From Spirochaetia bacterium (lineage in GTDB: Bacteria; Spirochaetota; Spirochaetia; Treponematales; Breznakiellaceae): a stretch of 14,293 nt of DNA. Below the pieces are notes generated by a model that searched no databases, was not told the origin of the DNA, and saw nothing but the letters and a program-made list of their open reading frames with translations. Location: the NCBI GenBank assembly GCA_026002265.1, contig BOBG01000053.1, positions 1 to 14,293 on the forward strand, read 5' to 3'. A program made the translations under genes and the position numbers. Below are positions 5,777 through 13,039 of this stretch, piece after piece. Numbering within the stretch: the first letter of the stretch is position 1; the number at the start of each line of letters is the position of its first letter.

Positions 5777-7528
5777 ATGAAAATCCTAAAAGAGTTGTGG
5801 AAAAGCCGGATTGCTGCTGTTTTGCACCAGCTTTCTGCTGAGATTGGGCCGGTGATTCTTGAGATTCCGCCGCGGCCGGAAATGGGTGATTTTGCCTTTC
5901 CTATGTTTACGTACGCGAAAGTGCTGAAAAAAGCTCCCGTGCAGATTGCGTCTCTTCTTGTTTCTCAGCTCAATACACCGGAAGCTGCGGCCGAGGGTCC
6001 GTATATTAACATCCGCCTTAACCGGGAAGAATCCGCTCCTTTGATCCTGTCCCGGATTTTTGACCCGGCATTTTGCCGGCCGGAACCCCTTGCCGGTTCA
6101 AAATATATGGTCGAATTTTCCAGCCCGAACACGAATAAACCCCTTCACCTTGGGCATTTACGGAATGATGTTCTCGGCGAGTCGTTGTCCCGGATTCTTG
6201 CTGCGTGCGGTGCAGAAGTCCGGAAAGTTTGCATCATCAACGACCGGGGGATTCATATTTGCAAATCTATGCTCGCCTATCAGGAGCAGGGAGCTGGGCA
6301 AACGCCGGAATCAACCGGGAAAAAAAGCGACCATTTTGTGGGAGATTTTTATGTCTTGTTTAACCGGCTCTATCAGCAGGAATTAGAGAAATTGCAAGGT
6401 ACCGGGCTGACGGAAAAAGAAGCTGAAGCGCGCTCCACGGTACTCAACCGTGCCCAGGAAATGCTGCGTAAGTGGGAAGCCGGTGACCCGGAAACCGTTG
6501 AACTGTGGAAAAAGATGAATCAATGGACCATTTCCGGTATGAAAGAGACCTACAGCCGGACCGGAATCTCTTTTGATCACTATTATTTTGAGAGTCAAAC
6601 CTATTTGACCGGAAAAGATGAAATTCTCCGGGGTCTTGAGCAGGGAATTTTTTACCGGGCGGACGATGGATCGGTGTGGGTTGATTTGACCGGCGAAAAT
6701 CTTGACAAAAAGGCGCTCCTCCGGAAAGACGGCACGTCGCTCTACATTACGCAAGACATTGGAACGGCCATTTTCCGGCACCGGGACTGGAATTTTGACC
6801 GGCTTGTGTACGTGGTGGGCAGTGAGCAGCAGTACCATTTTAAGGTGCTGTTTAGTGTTCTCCAAAAGTTGGGCTTTTCGTGGGCAGAGGATTTGTACCA
6901 TTTATCTTACGGCATGGTGAATCTGCCGGATGGAAAGATGAAAAGCCGGGAGGGAACGGTTGTCGATGCTGATGATCTGATCGATAGTCTCGCGGCGGAT
7001 GCGTTGCAGGAAATCCATTCAAAGGATCGTGAAGATGCGGTCGGTGATTCTGCCATAACTGCCGAAAAAATTGCCCTCGGCGCCTTGCATTACTACCTGT
7101 TGCAGTTTTCACCGGCTAAAGATATGCTCTTTGATCCCAAGGAATCCCTTTCGTTTACTGGAAATACGGGTCCCTATCTGCAATATATGGGCGCGAGAAT
7201 CTCTTCGATGATCCGGAAAGCGGGTTCAGCTGCGGAATCCGGTTCCGGCGTCCATCTCACCGGCGATGCTGAATGGGAATTGCTCAAAAGTCTCAGTTCT
7301 TACCCGCAGGTTTTGACCGATGCCGCGCAGTCTCTCGATCCTTCCCGGATTGCAACGTACTTGCATGAACTTTCACAGTTGTTCAGCCGGTTTTACCACG
7401 ATTGCCCGGTGTTGACCGCTGATGATCCGGCTGTTGTCCGGGACCGATTCGCACTTTCATCTGCCGCACTCCGGATTCTTCAGGATGCCCTCTCTCTCAT
7501 TTGCGTACCATTTTTGGAAATTATGTAA
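5777..7528 (+). CDS. argS: Arginyl-tRNA synthetase
   Basis: Class I synthetase charging tRNA-Arg, cytoplasmic, 583 aa from the chosen start. The N-terminal additional domain is followed by FSSPNTNKPLHLGHLRND, with the HIGH equivalent HLGH at residues 124-127. The KMSKS equivalent is KMKSR at 387-391 (GKMKSREGT). The C-terminal DALR-type anticodon-binding helices end the protein. Three in-frame ATGs lie at 5765, 5771 and 5777. The first is inside the -10 hexamer and cannot be used from this promoter. I chose 5777 (MKILKELW); 5771 is also possible. No Shine-Dalgarno sequence precedes any of them, consistent with a leaderless or nearly leaderless message. The stop is 10 bp from the stop of a convergent gene, with no visible terminator between. 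Confidence 0.95.
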   Translation: MKILKELWKSRIAAVLHQLSAEIGPVILEIPPRPEMGDFAFPMFTYAKVLKKAPVQIASLLVSQLNTPEAAAEGPYINIRLNREESAPLILSRIFDPAFCRPEPLAGSKYMVEFSSPNTNKPLHLGHLRNDVLGESLSRILAACGAEVRKVCIINDRGIHICKSMLAYQEQGAGQTPESTGKKSDHFVGDFYVLFNRLYQQELEKLQGTGLTEKEAEARSTVLNRAQEMLRKWEAGDPETVELWKKMNQWTISGMKETYSRTGISFDHYYFESQTYLTGKDEILRGLEQGIFYRADDGSVWVDLTGENLDKKALLRKDGTSLYITQDIGTAIFRHRDWNFDRLVYVVGSEQQYHFKVLFSVLQKLGFSWAEDLYHLSYGMVNLPDGKMKSREGTVVDADDLIDSLAADALQEIHSKDREDAVGDSAITAEKIALGALHYYLLQFSPAKDMLFDPKESLSFTGNTGPYLQYMGARISSMIRKAGSAAESGSGVHLTGDAEWELLKSLSSYPQVLTDAAQSLDPSRIATYLHELSQLFSRFYHDCPVLTADDPAVVRDRFALSSAALRILQDALSLICVPFLEIM

Positions 7529-7538
7529 ATCCGGCCAA

Positions 7539-7895
7539 CTACAATAACAATGCCTGGGGCAAGAGAAAATGCAAAACAGCAGCTCCCGCGACGATGATTC
7601 CAAACCATTTTTTATTATTCATAAAAAAACTCTCAAAACCACCCGGCGACAAATCTGACTGAGCCTGCCGGTACTCAAAAAAGAGGAGCAAACCCGCAAT
7701 AAGTCCGGCAAGCGCCGGAATGAGATCGCCTATAACCGGTATATCCATCGGCAGGAGTAATTTAAGAATACCGGTCATCACCGCAAGAATACCGAGGATG
7801 AGTGCCAATGAATCATTCATATAGGCTGTGTCGGTAATTATCAAAAAAGCTGCTGCCCCGTTTAGAACAACGGATAAAAGATAAATTTGTATCAT
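7539..7895 (-). CDS. Hypothetical four-helix membrane protein
   Basis: 118 aa, not recognised as a named family. It is almost entirely hydrophobic, with likely membrane segments at about residues 2-20, 29-49, 56-76 and 97-117. One charged stretch (EYRQAQSDLSPGGFESFFMNNKK, shown in part here by its ends, residues about 75-97) separates helices three and four. There are no cysteines or obvious catalytic residues. It follows aroDE by 48 bp and has its own extended -10 (7904-7912). Only eight bases separate that hexamer from the ATG at 7895, and there is no good ribosome-binding site, so a leaderless start is possible. Small integral membrane proteins of this kind are common in spirochaetes. Its function cannot be inferred. 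Confidence 0.75.
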   Translation of the reverse strand: MIQIYLLSVVLNGAAAFLIITDTAYMNDSLALILGILAVMTGILKLLLPMDIPVIGDLIPALAGLIAGLLLFFEYRQAQSDLSPGGFESFFMNNKKWFGIIVAGAAVLHFLLPQALLL

Positions 7896-7903
7896 AAGAT
7901 GTC

Positions 7904-7912
7904 ATTCTAGCA
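7904..7912 (-). promoter_or_regulatory. Extended -10 upstream of 118-aa membrane protein
   Basis: On the minus strand TGCTAGAAT is an extended -10 with one mismatch to TATAAT. It lies eight bases before the ATG at 7895, so the leader would be two bases or fewer. Confidence 0.4.
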
Positions 7913-7943
7913 TAGAAAACGAGAATAGGGAAGAAAGCTTTTG

Positions 7944-9461
7944 TCATTTATTCTCATGCACTAAGGAGTGAATGCGTGCAATAAACTGCGGCGGAAATTC
8001 ACGCCCGATAAAATATTTGTACTGAAGTTCTGCTTGCCGGATAAGCATATCGCTGCCATTGCAGGTGGGACAGCCGGCATCGGACGCACGTCTGAGGAGT
8101 GTTGTTTGAACCGGCTCGTAAATGAGATCCATCACTATTTCATGACCGGAAAATTGATACAGCGCCAAGGGATCTGCGTCATTATCCGGTGCCATACCGA
8201 CCGAAGTTGTTTGGATAATGATGTCAGAATATTTTTGTATATGCTCAATACCGGTCCGGTTCAACATATTCCATGCAAATTGATACCGGGACGCGAGTTC
8301 CTTTGCACGAATTTCGGTCCGGTTGAGCACTAAAGCCTTTCCCTCAAGCCGGTGAACTTCAGCAGCCACAGCATGAGCCGCACCGCCTGCACCGATAATA
8401 CTCACTTTTTTCCCGCGTAAATTTTTTTTCCCAATAAAATTAAGCAGAGAAGCTGAAAAACCGGCCGTATCAGTGTTGACACCATGCCAGCCCTCCCGGT
8501 TGTAAATTATGGTGTTACAAGCACCAATATTCCGCACTTGATCAGAAACTGAAGCAAGCCAGGGAATAATTGACTCTTTGTGAGGAACAGTCACTGAAGC
8601 GCCGGGCATATTAAGGCGTTCAGCTAATTCTAAAAACGATTCAACAGAATCCGCCGGAAATGGAACGTACACAGCATCGATATTTTCGAGTGCAAACACG
8701 GTGTTAAAAATGGCAGGACTCGATGTCACGGTGAGGGGCAAGCCTGTAATACCGAAAATCCGGGTTTTCTCTGTAATCTGCCGGAATCGGTACAATTCAG
8801 CCAATGTTCGAGGATTCAACTGACCAGGCGCACCGATAAATTCTCCAGTTGCCGCTGTGTACGAAAATTTTGACCCAAAATGTGCAGCGAGAATCCGGCT
8901 TGGGATTCCAAAAGATCCCATGCACACAAGAATCTTTTCCAGATCAGGTGTTTGTTGCGCTGCCCGGAATACCCGTACTACATCAGCAAAAGACTGCGGC
9001 ATCACCGCAACTTTGACGATTTCATCACCGGTATGCCTTAAACTGTTGAGTTTGCCTACAATATCCTCATCGACTCCGGTAATATTGTGGTATGACCGGA
9101 TGATCCGGGTGCCAAAAACCCGCGCTGCATCCTCAAGACTCGGCACATTCAGGTAGTCTTCAAGATCGATATAGGCAAAATTCCTACGCCGGTCCGTAAA
9201 CGCGTTGGCAAGCCCTTCCGCGAGCAAAGAGACTCTGGAACCTTCTGTACCGGTGTACCGGCCGCCGTCCCGTTCACGGCGAATCGTTAAAATAACTGGC
9301 AAGCCAGCCATTCCCGGAAAACGCCGGATCAAAAACCCTTCATCCGGATCAAGACAATCGACCCGAAGTTCCACAAGGTCTATATACTTTCGGTAATGCT
9401 CAATAATTTCCAAGTCATGAGCTAAGGTTTTTCCGGTCAAACAAAGACAAATTTTAGACAT
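7944..9461 (-). CDS. aroDE: Bifunctional 3-dehydroquinate dehydratase / shikimate dehydrogenase
   Basis: Fused enzyme for two consecutive steps of the shikimate pathway (3-dehydroquinate to 3-dehydroshikimate to shikimate), cytoplasmic, 505 aa. Residues 1 to about 225 are a type I dehydratase: ELR at 31-33, catalytic His in SYHN (H125), Schiff-base lysine K150 in VKVAV, and the GQLNP tail near 213. Residues from about 235 on are AroE: substrate loop GLPLTVTSSPA (240-250), catalytic K295 in TVPHK, D331 in VNTD, dinucleotide loop GAGGAAHA (357-364), NRT at 380-382 for NADP, and RQAELQY near 475. The fusion is known from spirochaetes, chlamydiae and plants. A 14-residue longer start at 9503 would overlap the upstream gene and is rejected. 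Only eight bases separate the ATG from the upstream stop, so it is probably translated in an operon. Confidence 0.95.
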   Translation of the reverse strand: MSKICLCLTGKTLAHDLEIIEHYRKYIDLVELRVDCLDPDEGFLIRRFPGMAGLPVILTIRRERDGGRYTGTEGSRVSLLAEGLANAFTDRRRNFAYIDLEDYLNVPSLEDAARVFGTRIIRSYHNITGVDEDIVGKLNSLRHTGDEIVKVAVMPQSFADVVRVFRAAQQTPDLEKILVCMGSFGIPSRILAAHFGSKFSYTAATGEFIGAPGQLNPRTLAELYRFRQITEKTRIFGITGLPLTVTSSPAIFNTVFALENIDAVYVPFPADSVESFLELAERLNMPGASVTVPHKESIIPWLASVSDQVRNIGACNTIIYNREGWHGVNTDTAGFSASLLNFIGKKNLRGKKVSIIGAGGAAHAVAAEVHRLEGKALVLNRTEIRAKELASRYQFAWNMLNRTGIEHIQKYSDIIIQTTSVGMAPDNDADPLALYQFSGHEIVMDLIYEPVQTTLLRRASDAGCPTCNGSDMLIRQAELQYKYFIGREFPPQFIARIHSLVHENK

Positions 9462-9469
9462 AACGTTTC

Positions 9470-9922
9470 TTAAAAATCGGGCCGGTAAATAAAAATAGCA
9501 CAAACCCGATCCGATGCATCAAAATCCACCCGGAATCCAAGGGGCCATGCATAGCCGGAAACAGGAACAAGAACACACCGCTCAAAAACCTGCACCTTTT
9601 CGCCTAATGCCTCAATGACTGTTTTCCGCTCATCACCCACCTTGAAAGAACGGGCCGCTTTTGTAGCAACCTGCCACACCCGGTCACGGTACAGGTAACA
9701 ATCCCCGGAATCATAGGCAAAAACAACATCATCCTGCCATTCTTCGATTCCACGCACTGCATATACGGTACGCGGAACACCCCACCGGGCAATTAACTCT
9801 CCAACCGTTAAACCAATCACATCTTCCGGCTGGATATCCTCGGCACAGAGAATCCCGGTTAAGATTCCGCCGAGGGCCGCACAGAAAAGTACCCGGAATA
9901 AACGAATCCGGATGTACCTCAC
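9470..9922 (-). CDS. Exported hypothetical protein, possible BamE/SmpA-like twin repeat
   Basis: 150 aa with a clear signal peptide: a basic MRYIRIRLFR start, a hydrophobic core at 11-25 and a likely signal peptidase I site after LCA (27). C26 is preceded by leucine, so a lipoprotein site is less likely. The mature part has two related halves, each with a V-G-x(n)-(I/V)-x(3)-(W/L)-G turn (TVGELIARWG near 39-48; KVGDERKTVIEALG near 94-107) followed by strands. That layout recalls small BamE/SmpA-type periplasmic domains; this is inference. The start is GTG at 9922, overlapping the TGA of the upstream gene as GTGA, with AAGGGG immediately before it, so translational coupling is likely. aroDE begins eight bases after its stop. 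Confidence 0.75.
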   Translation of the reverse strand: MRYIRIRLFRVLFCAALGGILTGILCAEDIQPEDVIGLTVGELIARWGVPRTVYAVRGIEEWQDDVVFAYDSGDCYLYRDRVWQVATKAARSFKVGDERKTVIEALGEKVQVFERCVLVPVSGYAWPLGFRVDFDASDRVCAIFIYRPDF

Positions 9923-10149
9923 CCCTTAAGTCCACCTGAAAGCGCGGCTAGTGTATCCTTATCTATCTCACCGGAAACTCCCTCTAAAATACCCCTGATA
10001 ATACCCCAATCCGCACCATCGAGATGCATTGTCCCTTCATCATATTCGCCGTCAAAAAAGGCAGTTGCAAAGGTTATTTTGTCCGCGGATCCTGCAAATT
10101 TCGCCGCAACTTGACTCATAACTTTGGCATGAACATCAGCAGCACTCAT
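9919..10149 (-). CDS. Small acidic hypothetical protein
   Basis: 76 aa from the ATG at 10149 (MSAADVHAKVM), chosen because AGGAA lies about five bases upstream. A GTG nine codons earlier has no such site. It is not recognised. It has no signal peptide, membrane helix or cysteine. The N-terminal third looks helical (DVHAKVMSQVAAKFAG), the middle is probably strands (KITFATAFFDGEY, GTMHLDG) and the end is helical and glycine-rich. Its stop overlaps the start of the exported 150-aa protein by four bases, so the two are probably co-translated, but their sequences suggest different compartments. The upstream spacer carries a nine-base inverted repeat. Confidence 0.65.
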   Translation of the reverse strand: MSAADVHAKVMSQVAAKFAGSADKITFATAFFDGEYDEGTMHLDGADWGIIRGILEGVSGEIDKDTLAALSGGLKG

Positions 10150-10398
10150 AATATTCCTACTACTAAAATAATACACAAAATAGGTAATACCTCATCTCAC
10201 TCACCTTGCACCTATTTTCCTGTCAATTTTTTAGCAGCTCCTCCTTTCACATTGATTGAATATCATTCTTATTTTATATATTTTTACCACATATTTTAAC
10301 TATCATATTTGACTCGTGAAAGAGAGTATACCGGAGATAGAACAAGACGTCAAGCCTAAACTGAAAAAGAGAGTTGCAAAAAGTGCGACTCCTGCTGT
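10150..10398. other. AT-rich intergenic region with inverted repeats
   Basis: 249 bp upstream of the 76-aa gene. It contains a perfect nine-base inverted repeat AAAATAGGT (10177-10185) / ACCTATTTT (10210-10218), a minus-strand TTGACA (10221-10226) without a good -10 at 17 bp, and a strong Shine-Dalgarno-like AAAGGAGGAG (minus, 10247-10238) with no open frame behind it. A 28-codon plus-strand frame (10316-10402, GTG start) has protein-like composition but no ribosome-binding site. No gene is called. Confidence 0.6.
10177..10218. repeat. Nine-base inverted repeat upstream of 76-aa gene
   Basis: AAAATAGGT and ACCTATTTT are perfectly complementary across a 24-base loop. A second overlapping odd palindrome, GGTAATACC (10183-10191), shares bases with the left arm, so two alternative foldings are possible in the leader of the 76-aa gene. 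The nearest gene start is 28 bp away. Confidence 0.4.
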
Positions 10399-10424
10399 CT
10401 AAAATTTAGACAAACTCACAGGAG
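10371..10424. terminator. Possible terminator cluster after the floA unit
   Basis: Three inverted repeats cluster at the end of the minus-strand 124-aa gene. GTCTAAA-A-TTTAGAC (10397-10411) overlaps its stop codon. CTCCTG/CAGGAG (10389-10394 and 10419-10424) encloses it. GAGTTGCA/TGCGACTC (10371-10391) stands next to it. Read on the minus strand, short T-runs follow, but not directly after the outer stem. Termination is plausible, not proven. Confidence 0.35.
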
Positions 10425-10773
10425 ATGCGAGAATCTCTGACCAGATATATGCTTTTTTCAAATCATTCTGGGAAAAAACTGGATTCTTGTGAACTTTTGT
10501 CGATGGAATCGGATTCGCCGGTTTCGGTGTATCTGGCAGCACTTCCGGTACAAACTGAGGTTTCGGCCTAAAAACAACAGCTTCCGGCTCATCTTCCACA
10601 AAAACCGGACCAAAATCATCGTCATCATCGTCTACAAAAGCCGGCACGGATGGAGGAATAGCTACCGGTGCGGGACTCCGCTGGGCAGATCTTTTTTTAC
10701 GCACAGCGGTCAAAACCAGCCGAAACACAACTACGATGACAACCCATGGGATCAGATCCATAATTCCTTCCAC
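10399..10773 (-). CDS. Single-pass acidic/proline-rich hypothetical protein downstream of floA
   Basis: 124 aa, not a named family. An N-terminal membrane helix (about 6-24) is followed by basic residues (RKKR), which suggests a cytoplasmic tail. The tail is low complexity: a proline-rich stretch, six aspartates at 48-53, further acidic residues, then a proline-rich region to about 92. The last 25 residues (NDLKKAYIWSEILASPVSLS) resemble a short C-terminal motif, D-L-x(2)-A-x-I-x-S/W-E-I-L-x(2)-P, that I recall from small hypothetical proteins in several phyla. The start is GTG at 10773, with GAGGGAGG five bases upstream; an ATG at 10761 has only a badly spaced AAGGA. The gap to floA is 12 bp, so the two are very likely one operon and the protein may act at FloA membrane domains (inference). 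Confidence 0.75.
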   Translation of the reverse strand: MEGIMDLIPWVVIVVVFRLVLTAVRKKRSAQRSPAPVAIPPSVPAFVDDDDDDFGPVFVEDEPEAVVFRPKPQFVPEVLPDTPKPANPIPSTKVHKNPVFSQNDLKKAYIWSEILASPVSLSKF

Positions 10774-10785
10774 TGGATCCTCCCT

Positions 10786-11769
10786 CTATTCTGATTTACC
10801 GATTGAAGTACGCATTTCGGTATCAGCCTGAATATTTTTCATCCGGTAATAATCCATGATTCCCATATGCCCGGACCGGAAGGCTTCCGCAATAGCCATA
10901 GGAATTTCTGCTTCTGCCAACACAACTTTTGCACGATTCTCCTGTACCATTGCCACCATTTCCTGTTCCTGCGCCTGAGCGTCTGCCCTTCGCTTTTCGG
11001 CTTCAGCCTGAAACCGGCGCATATCAGCCTCTGCCTGATCTGCCTGCAATTTTGCACCGACATTTTGCCCAACGTCAATATCCGCAATATCAATGGAGAG
11101 AATTTCAAACGCAGTTCCGGCGTCAAGTCCCTTTTCCAGCACCCGGCGTGAGATCAAATCGGGATTCTCCATCACCGCCTTGTACGATTCCGAAGAGCCA
11201 ATCGAGGTCACAATCCCCTCGCCGACTCGGGCGATGATCGTTTCTTCAGTTGCCCCGCCGACAAGGCGCTCCAGATTCGCCCGCACCGTCACCCGCGCCT
11301 TGACACACAGTTGAATGCCGTCCTTTGCCACAGCATCAATGGTCATTTTTCCGGTTTTTGCGGAATCCGGACAATCGATCACTTTTGGATTGACACTCGT
11401 CCGCACCGCTTCCAGTACATCTCGTCCTGCCAAGTCTATAGCAGCGGCCCGCTGAAATGGCAGCGGAATATTCGCCTTGTTCGCGGCCACCAATGCCTTA
11501 CTGACATTCTCCACCTTTCCTTTTGCAAGATAATGCGTTTCAAGCATATCAGAATCAACATCGATTCCGGATTTGGTGAGCATGATTCTAGAGTCTATGA
11601 TAACCCCCGGATTGACTTTCCGGAGCCACATTCCGATGATTTTACCCATGCCGACATAGGATCCGGAGATCAATGCCCGGAACCACAGTCCAAAAAACCG
11701 GAAGAACAAGATTAAAAATCCGATAACAACGATGCCGACGATAGCAAGTCCAATCATAGCAATAGGCAT
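10786..11769 (-). CDS. floA: Flotillin-like protein FloA
   Basis: Membrane-associated scaffold protein of the FloA/YqfA (formerly UPF0365) family, 327 aa (B. subtilis FloA 331 aa). FloA organises functional membrane microdomains. A hydrophobic N-terminal segment (about 3-26) anchors it. The SPFH/PHB-like region follows, with family phrases such as [17 protein letters not shown] and [23 protein letters not shown]. From about 235 to 285 there is a coiled-coil-rich part ([22 protein letters not shown] and on, shown by type only) ending with the conserved [17 protein letters not shown] region. The ATG at 11769 has AAAGGA about seven bases upstream. It has its own extended -10 promoter and is followed 12 bp later by a single-pass membrane protein. 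The usual nfeD partner is not seen. Confidence 0.95.
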   Translation of the reverse strand: MPIAMIGLAIVGIVVIGFLILFFRFFGLWFRALISGSYVGMGKIIGMWLRKVNPGVIIDSRIMLTKSGIDVDSDMLETHYLAKGKVENVSKALVAANKANIPLPFQRAAAIDLAGRDVLEAVRTSVNPKVIDCPDSAKTGKMTIDAVAKDGIQLCVKARVTVRANLERLVGGATEETIIARVGEGIVTSIGSSESYKAVMENPDLISRRVLEKGLDAGTAFEILSIDIADIDVGQNVGAKLQADQAEADMRRFQAEAEKRRADAQAQEQEMVAMVQENRAKVVLAEAEIPMAIAEAFRSGHMGIMDYYRMKNIQADTEMRTSIGKSE

Positions 11770-11803
11770 AACACATTCCTTTTTCAGATCAACTGAATAC
11801 CTG

Positions 11804-11812
11804 ATTATATCA
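11804..11812 (-). promoter_or_regulatory. floA extended -10 promoter
   Basis: TGATATAAT on the minus strand is a perfect extended -10. The -35 position reads TTTCTT. The predicted start near 11797 gives a leader of about 28 bases containing the AAAGGA ribosome-binding site. It separates floA transcriptionally from recF. Confidence 0.6.
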
Positions 11813-11837
11813 TAAAAACAAAAAAAAAGAAAGCTTT

Positions 11838-12905
11838 TTACTTTAATGTTCCATCAGTCACGGTGTAAACTAAGGAATTTCCGGCAGCGTAATGTTCGTA
11901 AGGTTCGCCTGGTAAAAACGTGTAAAAAGCCTGATCGTAGTCCGGCAGAACATTAAAAAAGCGCCGGCGTTTCTCTGGATCCAATTCCAGCAGTACATCA
12001 TCAAGCAGCAACACTGGTTTTAACCCGGTCATTGCAGAGAACCGGCAGGACTGAACAGTCCGGAGCAGCAACGCAAGGAGCCGGCGTTGACCGGTACTCG
12101 CTTGTGAAGCAAACTCATTTTTCCCCCGGATAAAGGCGTAGCGATCCCGGTGCGGACCGTTGAGACTCATGCCAGCCGTACGTTCCTGATCGCGGCGGCT
12201 ATGGAGAAATGCTATGGTAGATTCTTCGCTATCCTGTTTCCATGACGGGGTCCACCGGATTTCCACCCCGCTGATCCCGGACACCGCTTCAAAAAGCGGC
12301 CCGAATACCGCGGAAAAGTGCTGAACAGATTCCTCACGCTTAAGCATAAGGTTCCGGCCGTACTGTACCATTTGAGGATCAAGTACGTCAAGGAGTTGAT
12401 CACTCCCTTGGTCACGAAGCACTGCATTCCGGCTTTTGAGGAGTTTCCGGTACCGGCGGAGATCGTCGAGATAGAGCAGATCGTAGAGACTCTGCACCTG
12501 ATCAAAAAACCACCGGCGCTGTTCTGGTGCACCGGATACAAAATGCATATCCTCATGACAAAACACCACACACGGAATCACCGACAGCAATTCTTTCCGG
12601 TCATCGAGTTTTTTCCCATCAACTGTTATCGTTTTCCTTGAATTTTCAAAAGATACACCGAGTTTAGCATACACGGATCCGGAACAATGTGCGCTGACCG
12701 CATAGGATTTTTCACCGGTACGGATCAGTTCCCGGTCATTTGCAGCCCGGAACGAGGACGCATACGCACAAAGATACACCGCTTCAAGAATATTAGTTTT
12801 GCCCTGGCCGTTTTCTCCGACAAGAAAGACATTTTTTTCACCGGTGTGAATGGTTGCATCTTGAAGATTCCGGAATGTGCGGGTTGTTATCGAAGAAAAA
12901 GTCAT
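11838..12905 (-). CDS. recF: DNA replication and repair protein RecF
   Basis: SMC-like ATPase of the RecFOR pathway. It binds DNA at single-strand gaps and helps load RecA, in the cytoplasm. Length 355 aa, normal for RecF. Walker A is GENGQGKT at residues 30-37, the ABC signature is ASTGQRR at 269-275 and Walker B is VLLLDD ending at D302-D303. The ATG at 12905 is preceded by GGAAAG at short spacing, a modest ribosome-binding site. It follows dnaN on the same strand, as in the classical dnaA-dnaN-recF cluster, but here a REP-like inverted repeat lies between them, and floA, not gyrB, comes next. After the stop there is a run of nine T on the minus strand without a proper stem. Confidence 0.95.
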   Translation of the reverse strand: MTFSSITTRTFRNLQDATIHTGEKNVFLVGENGQGKTNILEAVYLCAYASSFRAANDRELIRTGEKSYAVSAHCSGSVYAKLGVSFENSRKTITVDGKKLDDRKELLSVIPCVVFCHEDMHFVSGAPEQRRWFFDQVQSLYDLLYLDDLRRYRKLLKSRNAVLRDQGSDQLLDVLDPQMVQYGRNLMLKREESVQHFSAVFGPLFEAVSGISGVEIRWTPSWKQDSEESTIAFLHSRRDQERTAGMSLNGPHRDRYAFIRGKNEFASQASTGQRRLLALLLRTVQSCRFSAMTGLKPVLLLDDVLLELDPEKRRRFFNVLPDYDQAFYTFLPGEPYEHYAAGNSLVYTVTDGTLK

Positions 12906-12948
12906 ATTCTTTCCAAAATTCCGGCTGTTTCGCTGACTTTCACTTCAG

Positions 12949-13035
12949 GAGGGGGGTGCCGGCATCTCGACAGGCTCGATGACCGGCAAGCTCCCTGAGC
13001 CTGTCGAGATAGAGGCAGGGGGAAGACACCCCCTC
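12949..13035. repeat. REP-like nested inverted repeat between dnaN and recF
   Basis: A perfect 14-base inverted repeat, ATCTCGACAGGCTC (12964-12977) / GAGCCTGTCGAGAT (12997-13010), surrounds a 19-base loop. Outer arms GAGGGGGGTG (12949-12958) and CACCCCCTC (13027-13035) pair with one extra G. The core GAGCCTGTCGA resembles a dispersed intergenic repeat known from many bacterial genomes (family recalled from general knowledge). There is no T-run, so it is more likely a repeat insertion than a terminator, although its stem could slow RNA decay or reduce recF expression. Confidence 0.8.
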
Positions 13036-13039
13036 TTGT

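Noticed and set aside
9462..9503. Fourteen-residue longer start for aroDE
   Set aside because: It would overlap the end of the upstream gene, adds a stretch unrelated to the dehydratase family, and MSKICLCLTG is a typical type I dehydratase start.
11817..11841. AAAGCTTT followed by nine T after recF (minus strand) as an intrinsic terminator
   Set aside because: The palindrome has no loop and would not form a proper stem. AAGCTTT also follows the stops of aroDE and the FeoB-associated peptide, but total AAGCTT frequency is about the chance level.
12949..13035. dnaN-recF palindrome as an origin element or CRISPR repeat
   Set aside because: There is a single copy, with no DnaA-box cluster (TTATCCACA-like) around it and no regular spacers.
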